Shown piece after piece: positions 1 to 7,571 of a stretch of 37,823 nucleotides of DNA. Position numbers and translations under genes: made by a program. Numbering within the stretch: the stretch's first letter is position 1; every line of letters begins with the position of its first letter. Below the pieces are notes generated by a model, which did no database searches, was not told where the DNA came from, and worked only from the letters and a program-made list of their open reading frames with translations. The DNA is from Methanomassiliicoccus sp. UBA345 (GTDB lineage Archaea; Thermoplasmatota; Thermoplasmata; Methanomassiliicoccales; Methanomassiliicoccaceae): NCBI GenBank assembly GCA_002504525.1, contig DATD01000035.1, positions 136,267 through 174,089 on the forward strand, read 5' to 3'.

Positions 1-433
1 CGTCCAGCTTGAACATGTAGAACTCGAACTCCGGCCCCACATTGAAGGTGTAGCCTTTCTCCCTGACCTTATCGACCATCCGCTCCAGCACCAGGCGGGG
101 ATCGCCCTTGAACCGGTTCCCGGAGTGATCGAAGATCTGGCACAGCAGCCTGGCCGTCTTGATATGCCCGTTGCACGTCCAGGGATATATCTGGAAGGAG
201 TCCATGATGGGCTGGGCCCGCATGTCCGATTCCTCGATGGTAGCGTATCCCAGGATAGAGGAGCCGTCTATGAAGACCCCTTCGTCAAGGACCTTCTCCA
301 GGTTGGATACTGGGAACGATACCGTCTTCACCGAACCCAGTATGTCGGAGAACTGCACCTCGATGAACTTTACCTCTTGCTCCTTGACCGCACGGAAGAT
401 ATCCTCCTTGGTCACGCGCTCCTTTGAGGGCAT
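1..433 (-). CDS. glnA: Glutamine synthetase, N-terminal part (runs off left edge)
   Basis: Translating the minus strand from the ATG at 433 gives an uninterrupted 144-residue start of a type I glutamine synthetase, which makes glutamine from glutamate, ammonia and ATP in the cytosol. Visible landmarks are the N-terminal beta-grasp segment (EVQFSDILGSVKTVSFP), the conserved FIDGSSILGYATIEESDM stretch, and the start of the catalytic barrel with GPEFEFYMFKLD, where the first metal-binding glutamates lie. The remaining two thirds are outside the window. A TATA-like sequence on the minus strand around 456-465 sits about 25 bases before the ATG, so the mRNA is probably leaderless and this start is well supported. 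The gene is divergent from the NitT/TauT-type importer; a nitrogen link between them is only a guess. Confidence 0.93.
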   Translation of the reverse strand, partial: MPSKERVTKEDIFRAVKEQEVKFIEVQFSDILGSVKTVSFPVSNLEKVLDEGVFIDGSSILGYATIEESDMRAQPIMDSFQIYPWTCNGHIKTARLLCQIFDHSGNRFKGDPRLVLERMVDKVREKGYTFNVGPEFEFYMFKLD

Positions 434-455
434 GAAACGGGTTATGTTCGGTGGG

Positions 456-465
456 ATTTAATAGG
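456..465 (-). promoter_or_regulatory. TATA box of glnA
   Basis: On the minus strand the sequence reads CTATTAAATC, centred about 27 bases before the glnA ATG. That spacing is typical of leaderless archaeal transcripts, and no Shine-Dalgarno sequence is present. Confidence 0.5.
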
Positions 466-593
466 ATTGCTCCGGAGCGAGAAAGCATCGGGCCGGACAT
501 TGGCGGCGAAGGCTCGAACGCAAGCCTAGTGCGATAGACACCAACGACCCGCGAGCGTTCCGGCCGGGAAGATTTTACTATGTAGGTGAATAT

Positions 594-629
594 TTAACTA
601 TTGTCTAAAATATGCATAAATATAGTTAA
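594..629. promoter_or_regulatory. Inverted repeat over the promoter of the NitT/TauT importer (candidate operator)
   Basis: TTAACTAT at 594-601 is matched by its exact reverse complement ATAGTTAA at 622-629, with a 20-base AT-rich spacer. The two arms overlap the only good TATA-like stretches (about 588-597 and 615-624) before the importer genes. This is the layout expected for a dimeric regulator covering the core promoter. The regulator is unknown. Confidence 0.45.
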
Positions 630-1599
630 GCAGTTGCCCATCAGAGCGTCCGCGCACCGTCGGGCGCTACGCGACGCGCGTGCTGGACCTGGAAGTGGAA
701 CACTGCTAAACAATAACGACGACGAGAGGATCGCTAAGCACCTGGGGTCAAGAAGGGGCCCGGACCCCATCATCGCGGTGGGGCCGGACCGCCCGGCCGC
801 CCTGGTGCGGACGACCGTAACCTTCGCGCTCGGCCTGCTCATCGTTCTGATCATCTGGCAGGTATTCGCCTGGGTCTACAACGACGTCCTGGACCGCGCC
901 GTGCTCCGGTTCCCCGCGCCGCTGGAGACCTTCGCAATGTTGTGGGACTTCCTGTTCGAGGGCCGGACGCTGCTCGGACATACTATCTACGATCATATCG
1001 TGGCCAGCCTGAGCCGGTGGATGGTGGCGTTCGCCCTCGCCACGGTCGTCGGCCTGGCAATGGGCTCCGTTCTCGGATATTCGACCAGGTTATTCCCCAT
1101 AGGAATCGTTCCCGTGTCGGTGTTCCAGATGATACCAGGCCTTGCTTGGCTGCCCATAGCCCTCCTGCTGTTCGGGCTGGGAAGCAACGCGGCAGTGTTC
1201 ATCATCTTCGCCGTATCGTCGGTGGTCATAACCATCGGGGTGGCCGGCGGCATCCGGAGAGTGCCGCCGGTGGTCATACGCGCGGCCAAGATGATGGGGG
1301 CCGACGACCTGACACTGTTCCGCAAGGTCCTGATACCGTATGCCACCGTGGACATCGTCAACGGCCTGAGGGTGGGCATGGGGAGCGCGTGGAGAGTGCT
1401 GATAGCAGCCGAGATGGTGGTCGGCACCGGCATTGGGCTTGGTTACGCGATCACCATGACCAAGGACCTCCTCAACTACGTCGGTTCGTTCGCCTGCATC
1501 GTCATCATCTGCATCATAGGCCTCCTGCTGGACAAGGTGCTGTTCGCTGAGATCGAGAAGTATGCCCGCCACCGGCTGGGCATGGAAGAGGGATGCTGA
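601..1599 (+). CDS. ABC transporter permease, NitT/TauT (SsuC-like) family
   Basis: This is the membrane subunit of a binding-protein-dependent importer. Several hydrophobic helices are visible, and the cytoplasmic EAA loop that contacts the ATPase is recognisable (AAKMMGADDLTLFRKVLIPYATVDIVNGLRVG). The C-terminal half resembles SsuC/TauC-type permeases (GIGLGYAITMTKDLLN). The stop is certain but the start is not. The longest frame begins with TTG 601 and gives 332 residues, but that codon lies inside the inverted repeat. TTG 634 and GTG 778 are alternatives, and GTG 778 would give 273 residues with the first helix near residue 13, closer to the usual family length. The gene overlaps the ATPase by a few bases, so they are one operon. 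The substrate (nitrate, sulfonate, pyrimidine precursor or other) cannot be read from the sequence. Confidence 0.88.
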   Translation: MSKICINIVKQLPIRASAHRRALRDARAGPGSGTLLNNNDDERIAKHLGSRRGPDPIIAVGPDRPAALVRTTVTFALGLLIVLIIWQVFAWVYNDVLDRAVLRFPAPLETFAMLWDFLFEGRTLLGHTIYDHIVASLSRWMVAFALATVVGLAMGSVLGYSTRLFPIGIVPVSVFQMIPGLAWLPIALLLFGLGSNAAVFIIFAVSSVVITIGVAGGIRRVPPVVIRAAKMMGADDLTLFRKVLIPYATVDIVNGLRVGMGSAWRVLIAAEMVVGTGIGLGYAITMTKDLLNYVGSFACIVIICIIGLLLDKVLFAEIEKYARHRLGMEEGC

Positions 1600-2390
1600 T
1601 GCCCCTCGTCGAGGTGAATGGGGTCACCAAGGCATACTACACCAGCCGCCGCAAGGACTGGGCGAGGATAGTGCTGGATGATGTTACCTTGAGATTCGAG
1701 GACAACGAGTTCGTATGCCTCATCGGCCCCAGCGGATGCGGCAAGACGACGCTGCTGAACCTCATGGCCGGGTTCGAACGGCCGACGGCAGGAGAGATAC
1801 TGTACAAGGGGGAGAAGGTCACGGCGCCCTCGCCGGAGCGGGGCGTGGTGTTCCAGGAGTACAGCCTGTTCCCATGGATGAGCGTGCTCGACAACGTGCG
1901 CTTCGCGCTCGGCTCCAAGGACCTGCCGGAGAAGGACAAGGACAACATCGCCCGTAGGGCGCTTGCCATGGTGAACCTGGCCGACTCGGCCGATCAGCGG
2001 CCCAACCTGCTGTCGGGAGGCATGAAGCAGAGGGTGGCCGTCGCCAGGCTTCTGGCGATGGACCCCGACCTGTGGCTGATGGACGAACCGTTCTCCAGCC
2101 TGGACGAGCAGACCAGGAAGAAGCTGGACAGCGACATACTGAACATATGGCGCGTCAAGAGGAGGACCATCGTGTTCGTGACCCACAGCGTGGATGAGGC
2201 ACTGCACCTGGCCACCAGGATCATTCTGTTCTCTCAGTCCCCTGGTCAGGTGATCAGGGAATGGAACATCCCGGCGGCCATGTCCCGGGACCCCACTACG
2301 TCTGAGATGATCGCGATCAAGAAGGAGATAACGGACGCCATGCCTGCCTGTGCGTGCGCTGACGTCCGGCCTATAGAGATACGGATGTGA
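1593..2390 (+). CDS. ABC transporter ATP-binding protein, NitT/TauT (SsuB/TauB-like) family
   Basis: This is the ATPase subunit that powers the importer. In order, the sequence shows Walker A GPSGCGKTT near residue 45, the Q-loop in VVFQEYSLFPW, the ABC signature LLSGGMKQRVAVARLL, Walker B LWLMDEPFSSLD and the H-loop histidine in VFVTHSVDEAL. The FPW after the Q-loop and the ending are typical of nitrate/sulfonate-type ATPases. The length of 265 residues is normal. ATG 1593 and ATG 1599 are both possible starts, and a purine-rich GAAGAGGG precedes the first. It overlaps the permease stop and is followed 4 bases later by the binding-protein gene. Confidence 0.93.
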   Translation: MLMPLVEVNGVTKAYYTSRRKDWARIVLDDVTLRFEDNEFVCLIGPSGCGKTTLLNLMAGFERPTAGEILYKGEKVTAPSPERGVVFQEYSLFPWMSVLDNVRFALGSKDLPEKDKDNIARRALAMVNLADSADQRPNLLSGGMKQRVAVARLLAMDPDLWLMDEPFSSLDEQTRKKLDSDILNIWRVKRRTIVFVTHSVDEALHLATRIILFSQSPGQVIREWNIPAAMSRDPTTSEMIAIKKEITDAMPACACADVRPIEIRM

Positions 2391-2394
2391 AAGC

Positions 2395-3423
2395 ATGGAG
2401 AAAAAGACCAAGTTGTTGGCCTTAGGGGCTGTGGTTATCATTATAGCCGCGGCGCTGGGAGCGGCCTATGTGATGGGTGGCGAGGATGACTCGCTCAGCG
2501 TGGTGTACCTCAACAAGTCCAGCTACGAGGCGCTGATCGTGGCGGACAAGAAGGGTTTCTTCGACGAGCTGGACTTCGAAGTGACGAAGCACCTGGTCAC
2601 CGGCAGCGGGCAGGACGCGGTCAACGCCATGATCGCCGGTTCGGCCGACATCGCGGCCACGGGCGAAGGTCCGGCCGTCAATGCGCTGAACAAGTATGGT
2701 GATAAGATCGTGGTGCTGTGCAGCTATGACATTAACACCGGCGGACATGTATGGGTCGCCCAGAAAACGCTCATCGGCAACGGCATCGACGTGGATGGAA
2801 AAGAGCCCCAGGAGATTGCCGACCAGCTGAAAGGCTCCGAATACAAGGTCGGGGTGATCCAGGGCTCCTCCACCGAAGCGATGTTCAAGCGGTGGTGCGA
2901 CAATTTCAACGTGACATACAACACCACGGCCGGTTCCGACCTGCAGCTGAAGTACCTGACGGGCAGCACCCTGGTCTCGTCGTTCGCCGCTAAGGAGATC
3001 GACATCCTGGCCGGTAGCCAGCCTTACCCGGCCACGGTCATGGAGTCGGCGGGCGGGGTCAAGATCGGCTCCTCCGAGGACATCGGGGTGTACAGCACCT
3101 GCGTCCTCGTCACCACCAAGGCCATGTACGATAACAAGACTGAGCAGATGAAGTCCTTCGTGGCCGCCCTGAAGATGTCCACCGACTACATGAACGACGA
3201 CCGGGAGGAATGTATCGACATCTGCGCGTCCAGCATTGAGTGGTCCAAGGCCGCCCAGGCCGCGTCGTTCGCCGGTTCGACGCCCAAGGTCGCGTTCAAC
3301 GATACTGTGGTCGACATCATGTATGGCGTCTCGAAGGGCAAGAAGTTCGACGCCACGGTGACGAGGGACATGATCAACAACTCATGCCCCCTGAAGGGCT
3401 ATATCGACGAACTGTACGCATGA
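2395..3423 (+). CDS. ABC transporter substrate-binding protein, NitT/TauT (SsuA/THI5-like)
   Basis: This is the extracellular binding protein of the importer. A lysine-rich start is followed by one hydrophobic segment (about residues 7-27), which serves as a signal or membrane anchor. No lipobox cysteine is visible. The periplasmic-binding fold of the NMT1/THI5-like type begins with SLSVVYLNKSSYEALIVADKKGFFDEL and continues with GSADIAATGEGPAVNAL and GVIQGSSTEAMFKRW, motifs shared with sulfonate, nitrate and hydroxymethylpyrimidine binders. The frame ends with TGA at 3421-3423 and is followed by a hairpin and a pyrimidine tract. It is the last gene of the three-gene operon. Substrate unresolved. 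Confidence 0.9.
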   Translation: MEKKTKLLALGAVVIIIAAALGAAYVMGGEDDSLSVVYLNKSSYEALIVADKKGFFDELDFEVTKHLVTGSGQDAVNAMIAGSADIAATGEGPAVNALNKYGDKIVVLCSYDINTGGHVWVAQKTLIGNGIDVDGKEPQEIADQLKGSEYKVGVIQGSSTEAMFKRWCDNFNVTYNTTAGSDLQLKYLTGSTLVSSFAAKEIDILAGSQPYPATVMESAGGVKIGSSEDIGVYSTCVLVTTKAMYDNKTEQMKSFVAALKMSTDYMNDDREECIDICASSIEWSKAAQAASFAGSTPKVAFNDTVVDIMYGVSKGKKFDATVTRDMINNSCPLKGYIDELYA

Positions 3424-3441
3424 ATGTAACAGGTCGATGAT

Positions 3442-3500
3442 GGCCGCCGGGGCGAAAGCGCCTCGTGGCCGGAGGCTCCTTTCCCTCTTTTCCTTTCCGA
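3442..3500 (+). terminator. Hairpin plus pyrimidine tract after the importer operon
   Basis: GGGGCG at 3449-3454 pairs with CGCCTC at 3459-3464 around a four-base loop, inside outer GGCC arms at 3442-3445 and 3467-3470. A pyrimidine-rich tract (3477-3497) follows. This is a plausible terminator for the importer operon, facing the convergent alaX-like gene. Confidence 0.5.
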
Positions 3501-3525
3501 ACGACCCAGCCTCGGTCAGGGCTTG

Positions 3526-4713
3526 TTAGTTCTGCTCCAGGATGCTTCTGAGCTTCACGATCGCGCTGACCATTACGTCCTCCGCCCTTTCCGAGGTCGG
3601 CGCTCCTCCGGTGGCGAAGTGCTTCTTGCCCCCTCCCTTGCCGCCCTGAGGAGCCAAGGCCTCGTTCAGCACCACCCGGCAATCCACATCGAGATCGGGG
3701 GAGCAGGCCACCACCAGCATGAGCTTCTCATCGGCGGAGCCGAGGACGCAGGCCGCGTGCTCCGCGGTGAGGCGGGCGGCGGCGTCGAGAAGCACCTTGC
3801 GGTCCATGCCGCCGAACAGCCCGGAGTACAGGTCGATCCCGCCGATGTTGGATGGTATCAGCTCGTTCAGCGCCCTCTCCTCGTATGCGCGCAGCTGCTG
3901 GGCCTGCTTGTCCCGTCCATGGAGGGCGTTGGAGAGCGCGCTGTCAAGGTCCTGGGGCCTGGACCCGAGCGCCTCGGCGGCGCGGAGGGCAGCAGCGGAA
4001 AGGTGCAGCGCGGTCCGTTTGGCCGCCTCTCCGATCTCGAACTCCACCTCGAAGTCGGCGGCCGGCCGGGCGGAGGTGAACTTCGTGACCAGCAGCATGT
4101 CCAGCTCCTTCGTGCTGCGGACGTGGACCCCGGCGCAGGCCGCCCGGTCGATGTCCCCGATGCTGACCACCCTGACCTCGTCGCCGTGGATGCGCTCCAC
4201 CTTGATCCTTGCTTCGGCCAGCGAGGGGTCGTCCTTCGGCACGCTGCGCACCGTCACGGGCAGGTTTTCGTCGATGGCGGAGAGAACGCTCTCCTGCGCC
4301 TCGGACACCACGTTCCAGTCCAGAGGCCCCTTGACCATTACGCTCTTCCGCTCCGGGCCGATGGCGATCTTGACCAGCTCCATGTCCGGGCACAGTTCGT
4401 GGAGGCGCGAGAACAGCAGATGCTCTCCGGTGTGGCCGCGCATGAGCTCGTAACGCCTCTGCCAATCCACCGTCCCGTGGACCTCGTCCCCTGCCGTGAA
4501 GGCGTGGCCGGGAACGCGGTGCAGCACCCTGTCGCCGGAACTCTTGACCTCGGTGACCGGCAACCTTTCCAGCGTCCCGCGGTCGGGCTCCTGTCCTCCC
4601 CCGCCGGGATAGAACGCGGTCCGGTCCAGTGCGATCCACTCCCCCTCCGCCGAGACGATCTGCGCGGTGAACTCCTTCAGGTAGGGATCGGAATGATAGA
4701 GGCGGACGGTCAT
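3526..4713 (-). CDS. alaX: AlaX-type alanyl-tRNA editing hydrolase with DHHA1 domain (AlaX-L)
   Basis: This is a stand-alone editing protein related to the editing and C-terminal parts of alanyl-tRNA synthetase. By family knowledge it hydrolyses seryl-tRNA(Ala) made in error. The N-terminal beta-barrel carries FYPGGGGQ. The zinc-binding editing core shows HTGEHLL (HxxxH) and later CAGVH (CxxxH), all four ligands present. The C-terminus ends in a DHHA1 domain with GGKGGGKKHFATGG, as in the long AlaX form. The ATG at 4713 is preferred because a TATA box lies 22-31 bases before it on the same strand (leaderless). An upstream ATG at 4797 would add 28 residues that do not look like the family. The resulting length is 395 residues. 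The stop is TAA. Confidence 0.88.
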   Translation of the reverse strand: MTVRLYHSDPYLKEFTAQIVSAEGEWIALDRTAFYPGGGGQEPDRGTLERLPVTEVKSSGDRVLHRVPGHAFTAGDEVHGTVDWQRRYELMRGHTGEHLLFSRLHELCPDMELVKIAIGPERKSVMVKGPLDWNVVSEAQESVLSAIDENLPVTVRSVPKDDPSLAEARIKVERIHGDEVRVVSIGDIDRAACAGVHVRSTKELDMLLVTKFTSARPAADFEVEFEIGEAAKRTALHLSAAALRAAEALGSRPQDLDSALSNALHGRDKQAQQLRAYEERALNELIPSNIGGIDLYSGLFGGMDRKVLLDAAARLTAEHAACVLGSADEKLMLVVACSPDLDVDCRVVLNEALAPQGGKGGGKKHFATGGAPTSERAEDVMVSAIVKLRSILEQN

Positions 4714-4734
4714 GAGGAGGGAACAGGGATCCGG

Positions 4735-4744
4735 CAAATATAAC
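4735..4744 (-). promoter_or_regulatory. TATA box of the alaX-like gene (possibly bidirectional)
   Basis: The minus strand reads GGTTATATTT 22-31 bases before the ATG at 4713, which fixes that start. Read on the plus strand, the same AT-rich block is the only TATA-like sequence before the gene at 4807, so it may serve both. Confidence 0.5.
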
Positions 4745-4806
4745 CTTTCCACGATGCTGGCCTCGGTCATCGGCGAGCGGACGCCCGCGGCGGGCAATCA
4801 ATATCT

Positions 4807-5070
4807 ATGTGGCGCTGCGTCATTTGTCCCATGTCCTGCTGGAGATGGTTCAACAACATGCTGGAGGAGGCAGGGGTCGAGGTGACCGAGGAGAACCGGG
4901 AGCGCATCGATGCGGTCATCCATGATTACATAGAGGAGAGGGCAGCCCACGGCAAGTGCTCCACCATCCCGTCGGAGGCGAGCATCCAGATAACCGGCGA
5001 TGGCACGCTGAAGGGCGAGCTGTTGGCGCGGCTGAGACAGGCCGCCGAGGTCCCTGTCATAAAAGAGTGA
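4807..5070 (+). CDS. Small Cys-rich hypothetical protein
   Basis: This 87-residue protein is not recognised as a named family. Its N-terminus, MWRCVICPMSCWRWF, has a CxxCxxxC cluster and three tryptophans that could hold a metal. The middle (EVTEENRERIDAVIHDYIEERA) looks like an amphipathic helix, followed by a fourth cysteine in HGKCST. The mix of charged and hydrophobic residues is typical of a real soluble protein. No Shine-Dalgarno sequence precedes the ATG; the only TATA-like block is about 65 bases upstream. It lies between divergent alaX and the Lrp gene, with 101 bases to the latter. Confidence 0.6.
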   Translation: MWRCVICPMSCWRWFNNMLEEAGVEVTEENRERIDAVIHDYIEERAAHGKCSTIPSEASIQITGDGTLKGELLARLRQAAEVPVIKE

Positions 5071-5171
5071 GCTCGTTCCCACGTTCGCCCTCATCGCCAT
5101 AGGCCTTCGAGATGGTTTATTAATGGGCATGTTGTTTAGACATTTGTCCAGAAGGCACCGAGGCGATACTT

Positions 5172-5636
5172 ATGTTGGATGAGCTCGACAAGCGCATCAT
5201 AGAGGAGCTGTGCATTTCCAGCCAGGGCTCCTACCGCCAGATCGCGAAGAGGCTGGGGGTCCACCCCACCACTCTGATACAGAGGATCAAGAACCTGGAG
5301 GAGCAGGGCATCATCCTGGGCTATCGCGCCAATGTCGACTACCTCAAGCTCGGATATGAGTTCATGGCCCTGGTGCACATCTATGTGGAGGGAGACATAC
5401 TGGACGTCCAGGGCAAGATCAAGGCCATGGACAGCGTGATCTGCATATTCGACGTCACGGGCGAATGCGACTCCATCGCCTGGGTGGCCTGCAAGGACCG
5501 TGACGAGTTCTCCGAGTTGATCAAGCGCATGCTGACGATACATGGGGTGCAGAAGACCAACACCTACGTCGTCCTGAACGTGATCAAGGACCCGTATCAG
5601 TTCATCCCGGAGCTCGATATCGGCGGCCCCGCGTGA
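5172..5636 (+). CDS. Lrp/AsnC family transcriptional regulator
   Basis: The 154-residue protein starts with an Lrp-type helix-turn-helix (LDELDKRIIEELCISSQGSYRQIAKRLGVHPTTLIQRIKNLEEQGII) and continues into the RAM/AsnC effector domain, with the beta-alpha pattern ending in TNTYVVLNVIKD. By family knowledge such proteins form dimers and octamers and respond to amino acids. A TATA-like TTTATTAA at about 5114-5121 gives a short leader before ATG 5172. It sits 104 bases upstream of aspS on the same strand, so it might control aspS or itself; that is inference from position only. Confidence 0.88.
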   Translation: MLDELDKRIIEELCISSQGSYRQIAKRLGVHPTTLIQRIKNLEEQGIILGYRANVDYLKLGYEFMALVHIYVEGDILDVQGKIKAMDSVICIFDVTGECDSIAWVACKDRDEFSELIKRMLTIHGVQKTNTYVVLNVIKDPYQFIPELDIGGPA

Positions 5637-5740
5637 ACCAGGACCGATCTCTGGACCGCGGATGCGACGAGCCTGACCGAATGGTTTATCATAGCGACAT
5701 TCGTTAGCACGCGAGACCCTGAGCACAGGGAGGAAATATA

Positions 5741-7561
5741 ATGATGAGAACGCACACATGCGGAGAGCTTCGCCCCGACCACCTGGGACAAAAAGTCGTC
5801 ATCGCAGGTTGGGTAAGGTTCTCCCGCGACCATGGCGGAGTGCTGTTCCTTGACCTCGCGGACGCCTATGGCACCACACAAGCGGTGTTCGATCCAGAGG
5901 CCATGAATGACAGCGCGGCCGTCGAGGGCTTGGAGAGTCTGTTCAAGACCTTCGGCCGGGAGTCTGTAATCTCGGTCCATGGCACCGTGCGAAATAGGGT
6001 GGAGGGAACGGAGGACGCACGCAACCCCACCGGGCAGGTGGAGGTGTTCATAGAGGGCGCCGAGCTGCTGAACCGCTCCCGGCCGCTGCCGTTCGAGGTG
6101 GCCGACCAGAAGGGTTCGATGCTGCCCGGGGAGGACCTCCGGCTGCGCTACCGTTACCTCGATCTTCGCCGGACCGAGATGTCCAACAACCTTCGCTTCC
6201 GTCACCGCGTCCTATCCTCCGTCCGCCGCCATCTTGACGGCGAGGGCTTCGTGGAGGTCGAGACGCCGATGCTGACCAGGAGCACGCCCGAAGGCGCGAG
6301 GGACTTCCTGGTCCCTTCGCGCATCTCTCCAGGCACCTTCTACGCGTTGCCGCAGTCGCCCCAGCTGTACAAGCAGATGCTGATGGTCGGCGGCCTCGAC
6401 CGCTACTATCAGGTGGCGCGATGCTTCCGCGACGAGGATTCCCGCTCCGACCGGCAGCCGGAGTTCACCCAGATCGACGTGGAGATGTCGTTCGTGGACG
6501 AGAGCGACATCCAGGGCCACATAGAGCACATGCTGGCAAGCATGTGGAAGGACATCTACGGAAAGGAGCTGCCGATCCCGTTCCCCCGCGTGACCTTCTA
6601 CGACGCGATGCACCGCTACGGCACCGACGCCCCGGACATCCGCTACGGGCTGGAGCTGAACGACGTCACAGACATCGCGGAGCGTTCCAACTATGAGATC
6701 TTCAACCGGGTGCTGTCCAAGGGCGGCAAGGTCGTCTGCATGAACGTCAGGGCCGAATACACGCATGCCACTGCGGCCGACGACACCATGGTCGGCCGCA
6801 GCGAGGTCGACAGGCTCATCGATTGGGCCAAGTCCCACGGCATGGGCGGTCTGACCTGGATGCGCATGACCGGAGGGGAGCTTGCATCCAACATCGTCAA
6901 GTACTTCCCGTCCGACGTCACCGCCGACCTGATCAAGAGGCTGGACGCCCGGGAGGGCGACCTCCTGCTGTTCCTGGCCGGCTCGGAGATCGCCGCCCTT
7001 AAGGCGGGCGGGGAGCTTCGCAGGAAGCTCGCCCGGGACCTCCAGCTGCTGGAAGGAAAGGACCACCAGTTCGTTTGGCTGGTCGGCTGTCCGCTGTTCC
7101 AGCGCGACCCGCTCACCGGCCAGCTGGAGACGTTCCACCACCCGTTCGTACGCCCCGACGGCTGTCTGGGGGAGGGTGGTGACGACACATGCGCCGGCGG
7201 CCGCTCCTACGACCTGGTGTTGAACGGCAGCGAGATCGGCAGCGGGTCGATGCGGTGCCACGACCCCGAGGTGCAGCGGCAGGTGTTCCGCCTGCTGGGC
7301 ATGAGCGATGAGAAGATCGAGAGCGATTTCGGCTTCTTCCTGGAGGCACTATCTTACGGCGCCCCTCCCCACGGCGGCATCGCCCTGGGAGTGGACCGCC
7401 TCATATCTCTCATGCTGGGCTGCGACTCCATCCGCGAGGTCATCGCGTTCCCGAAGAACAAGAAGTTCCAGGGGCTCATGGACCGTTCCCCCGCCCCGGT
7501 GGAGGAGTCCAAGCTGGCCGAGCTTCAGCTCCTGTCCTTGGCAGGGGACGAGGACGAGTAG
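5741..7561 (+). CDS. aspS: Aspartyl-tRNA synthetase, bacterial type with GAD insertion
   Basis: This class II synthetase charges tRNA with aspartate. Its 606 residues and architecture match the bacterial form: an OB-fold anticodon domain starting RTHTCGELRPDHLGQKVVIAGWV, a catalytic core with motif 2 FRDEDSRSDRQPEFTQIDVEMSF, a central GAD domain (about residues 290-430), and motif 3 GGIALGVDRLISLMLGC followed by the bacterial-style AFPKNKKFQGLM tail. Typical archaeal AspRS is about 430 residues and lacks GAD. The start ATG 5741 follows GGGAGG by 7 bases; ATG 5744 is the alternative. The stop is TAG, and nothing conserved follows it. With gatCAB next door the enzyme is probably non-discriminating, making Asp-tRNA(Asn) for amidation. 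Acquisition from bacteria is likely. Confidence 0.96.
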   Translation: MMRTHTCGELRPDHLGQKVVIAGWVRFSRDHGGVLFLDLADAYGTTQAVFDPEAMNDSAAVEGLESLFKTFGRESVISVHGTVRNRVEGTEDARNPTGQVEVFIEGAELLNRSRPLPFEVADQKGSMLPGEDLRLRYRYLDLRRTEMSNNLRFRHRVLSSVRRHLDGEGFVEVETPMLTRSTPEGARDFLVPSRISPGTFYALPQSPQLYKQMLMVGGLDRYYQVARCFRDEDSRSDRQPEFTQIDVEMSFVDESDIQGHIEHMLASMWKDIYGKELPIPFPRVTFYDAMHRYGTDAPDIRYGLELNDVTDIAERSNYEIFNRVLSKGGKVVCMNVRAEYTHATAADDTMVGRSEVDRLIDWAKSHGMGGLTWMRMTGGELASNIVKYFPSDVTADLIKRLDAREGDLLLFLAGSEIAALKAGGELRRKLARDLQLLEGKDHQFVWLVGCPLFQRDPLTGQLETFHHPFVRPDGCLGEGGDDTCAGGRSYDLVLNGSEIGSGSMRCHDPEVQRQVFRLLGMSDEKIESDFGFFLEALSYGAPPHGGIALGVDRLISLMLGCDSIREVIAFPKNKKFQGLMDRSPAPVEESKLAELQLLSLAGDEDE

Positions 7562-7571
7562 GCGGGTCGCC

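Noticed and set aside
1476..2441. A 321-residue minus-strand frame opposite the ABC ATPase
   Set aside because: Antisense shadow; the plus strand shows all ABC motifs. Other long opposite-strand frames over aspS, the kinase and glmS were rejected for the same reason.
3523..4743. A 406-residue plus-strand frame opposite the alaX gene
   Set aside because: It is an antisense shadow caused by high GC; the minus strand carries clear AlaX zinc and DHHA1 motifs.
7559..7561. TAG at the end of aspS as another readthrough site
   Set aside because: The protein is complete at this point and the frame beyond carries no conserved sequence, so it is an ordinary stop.
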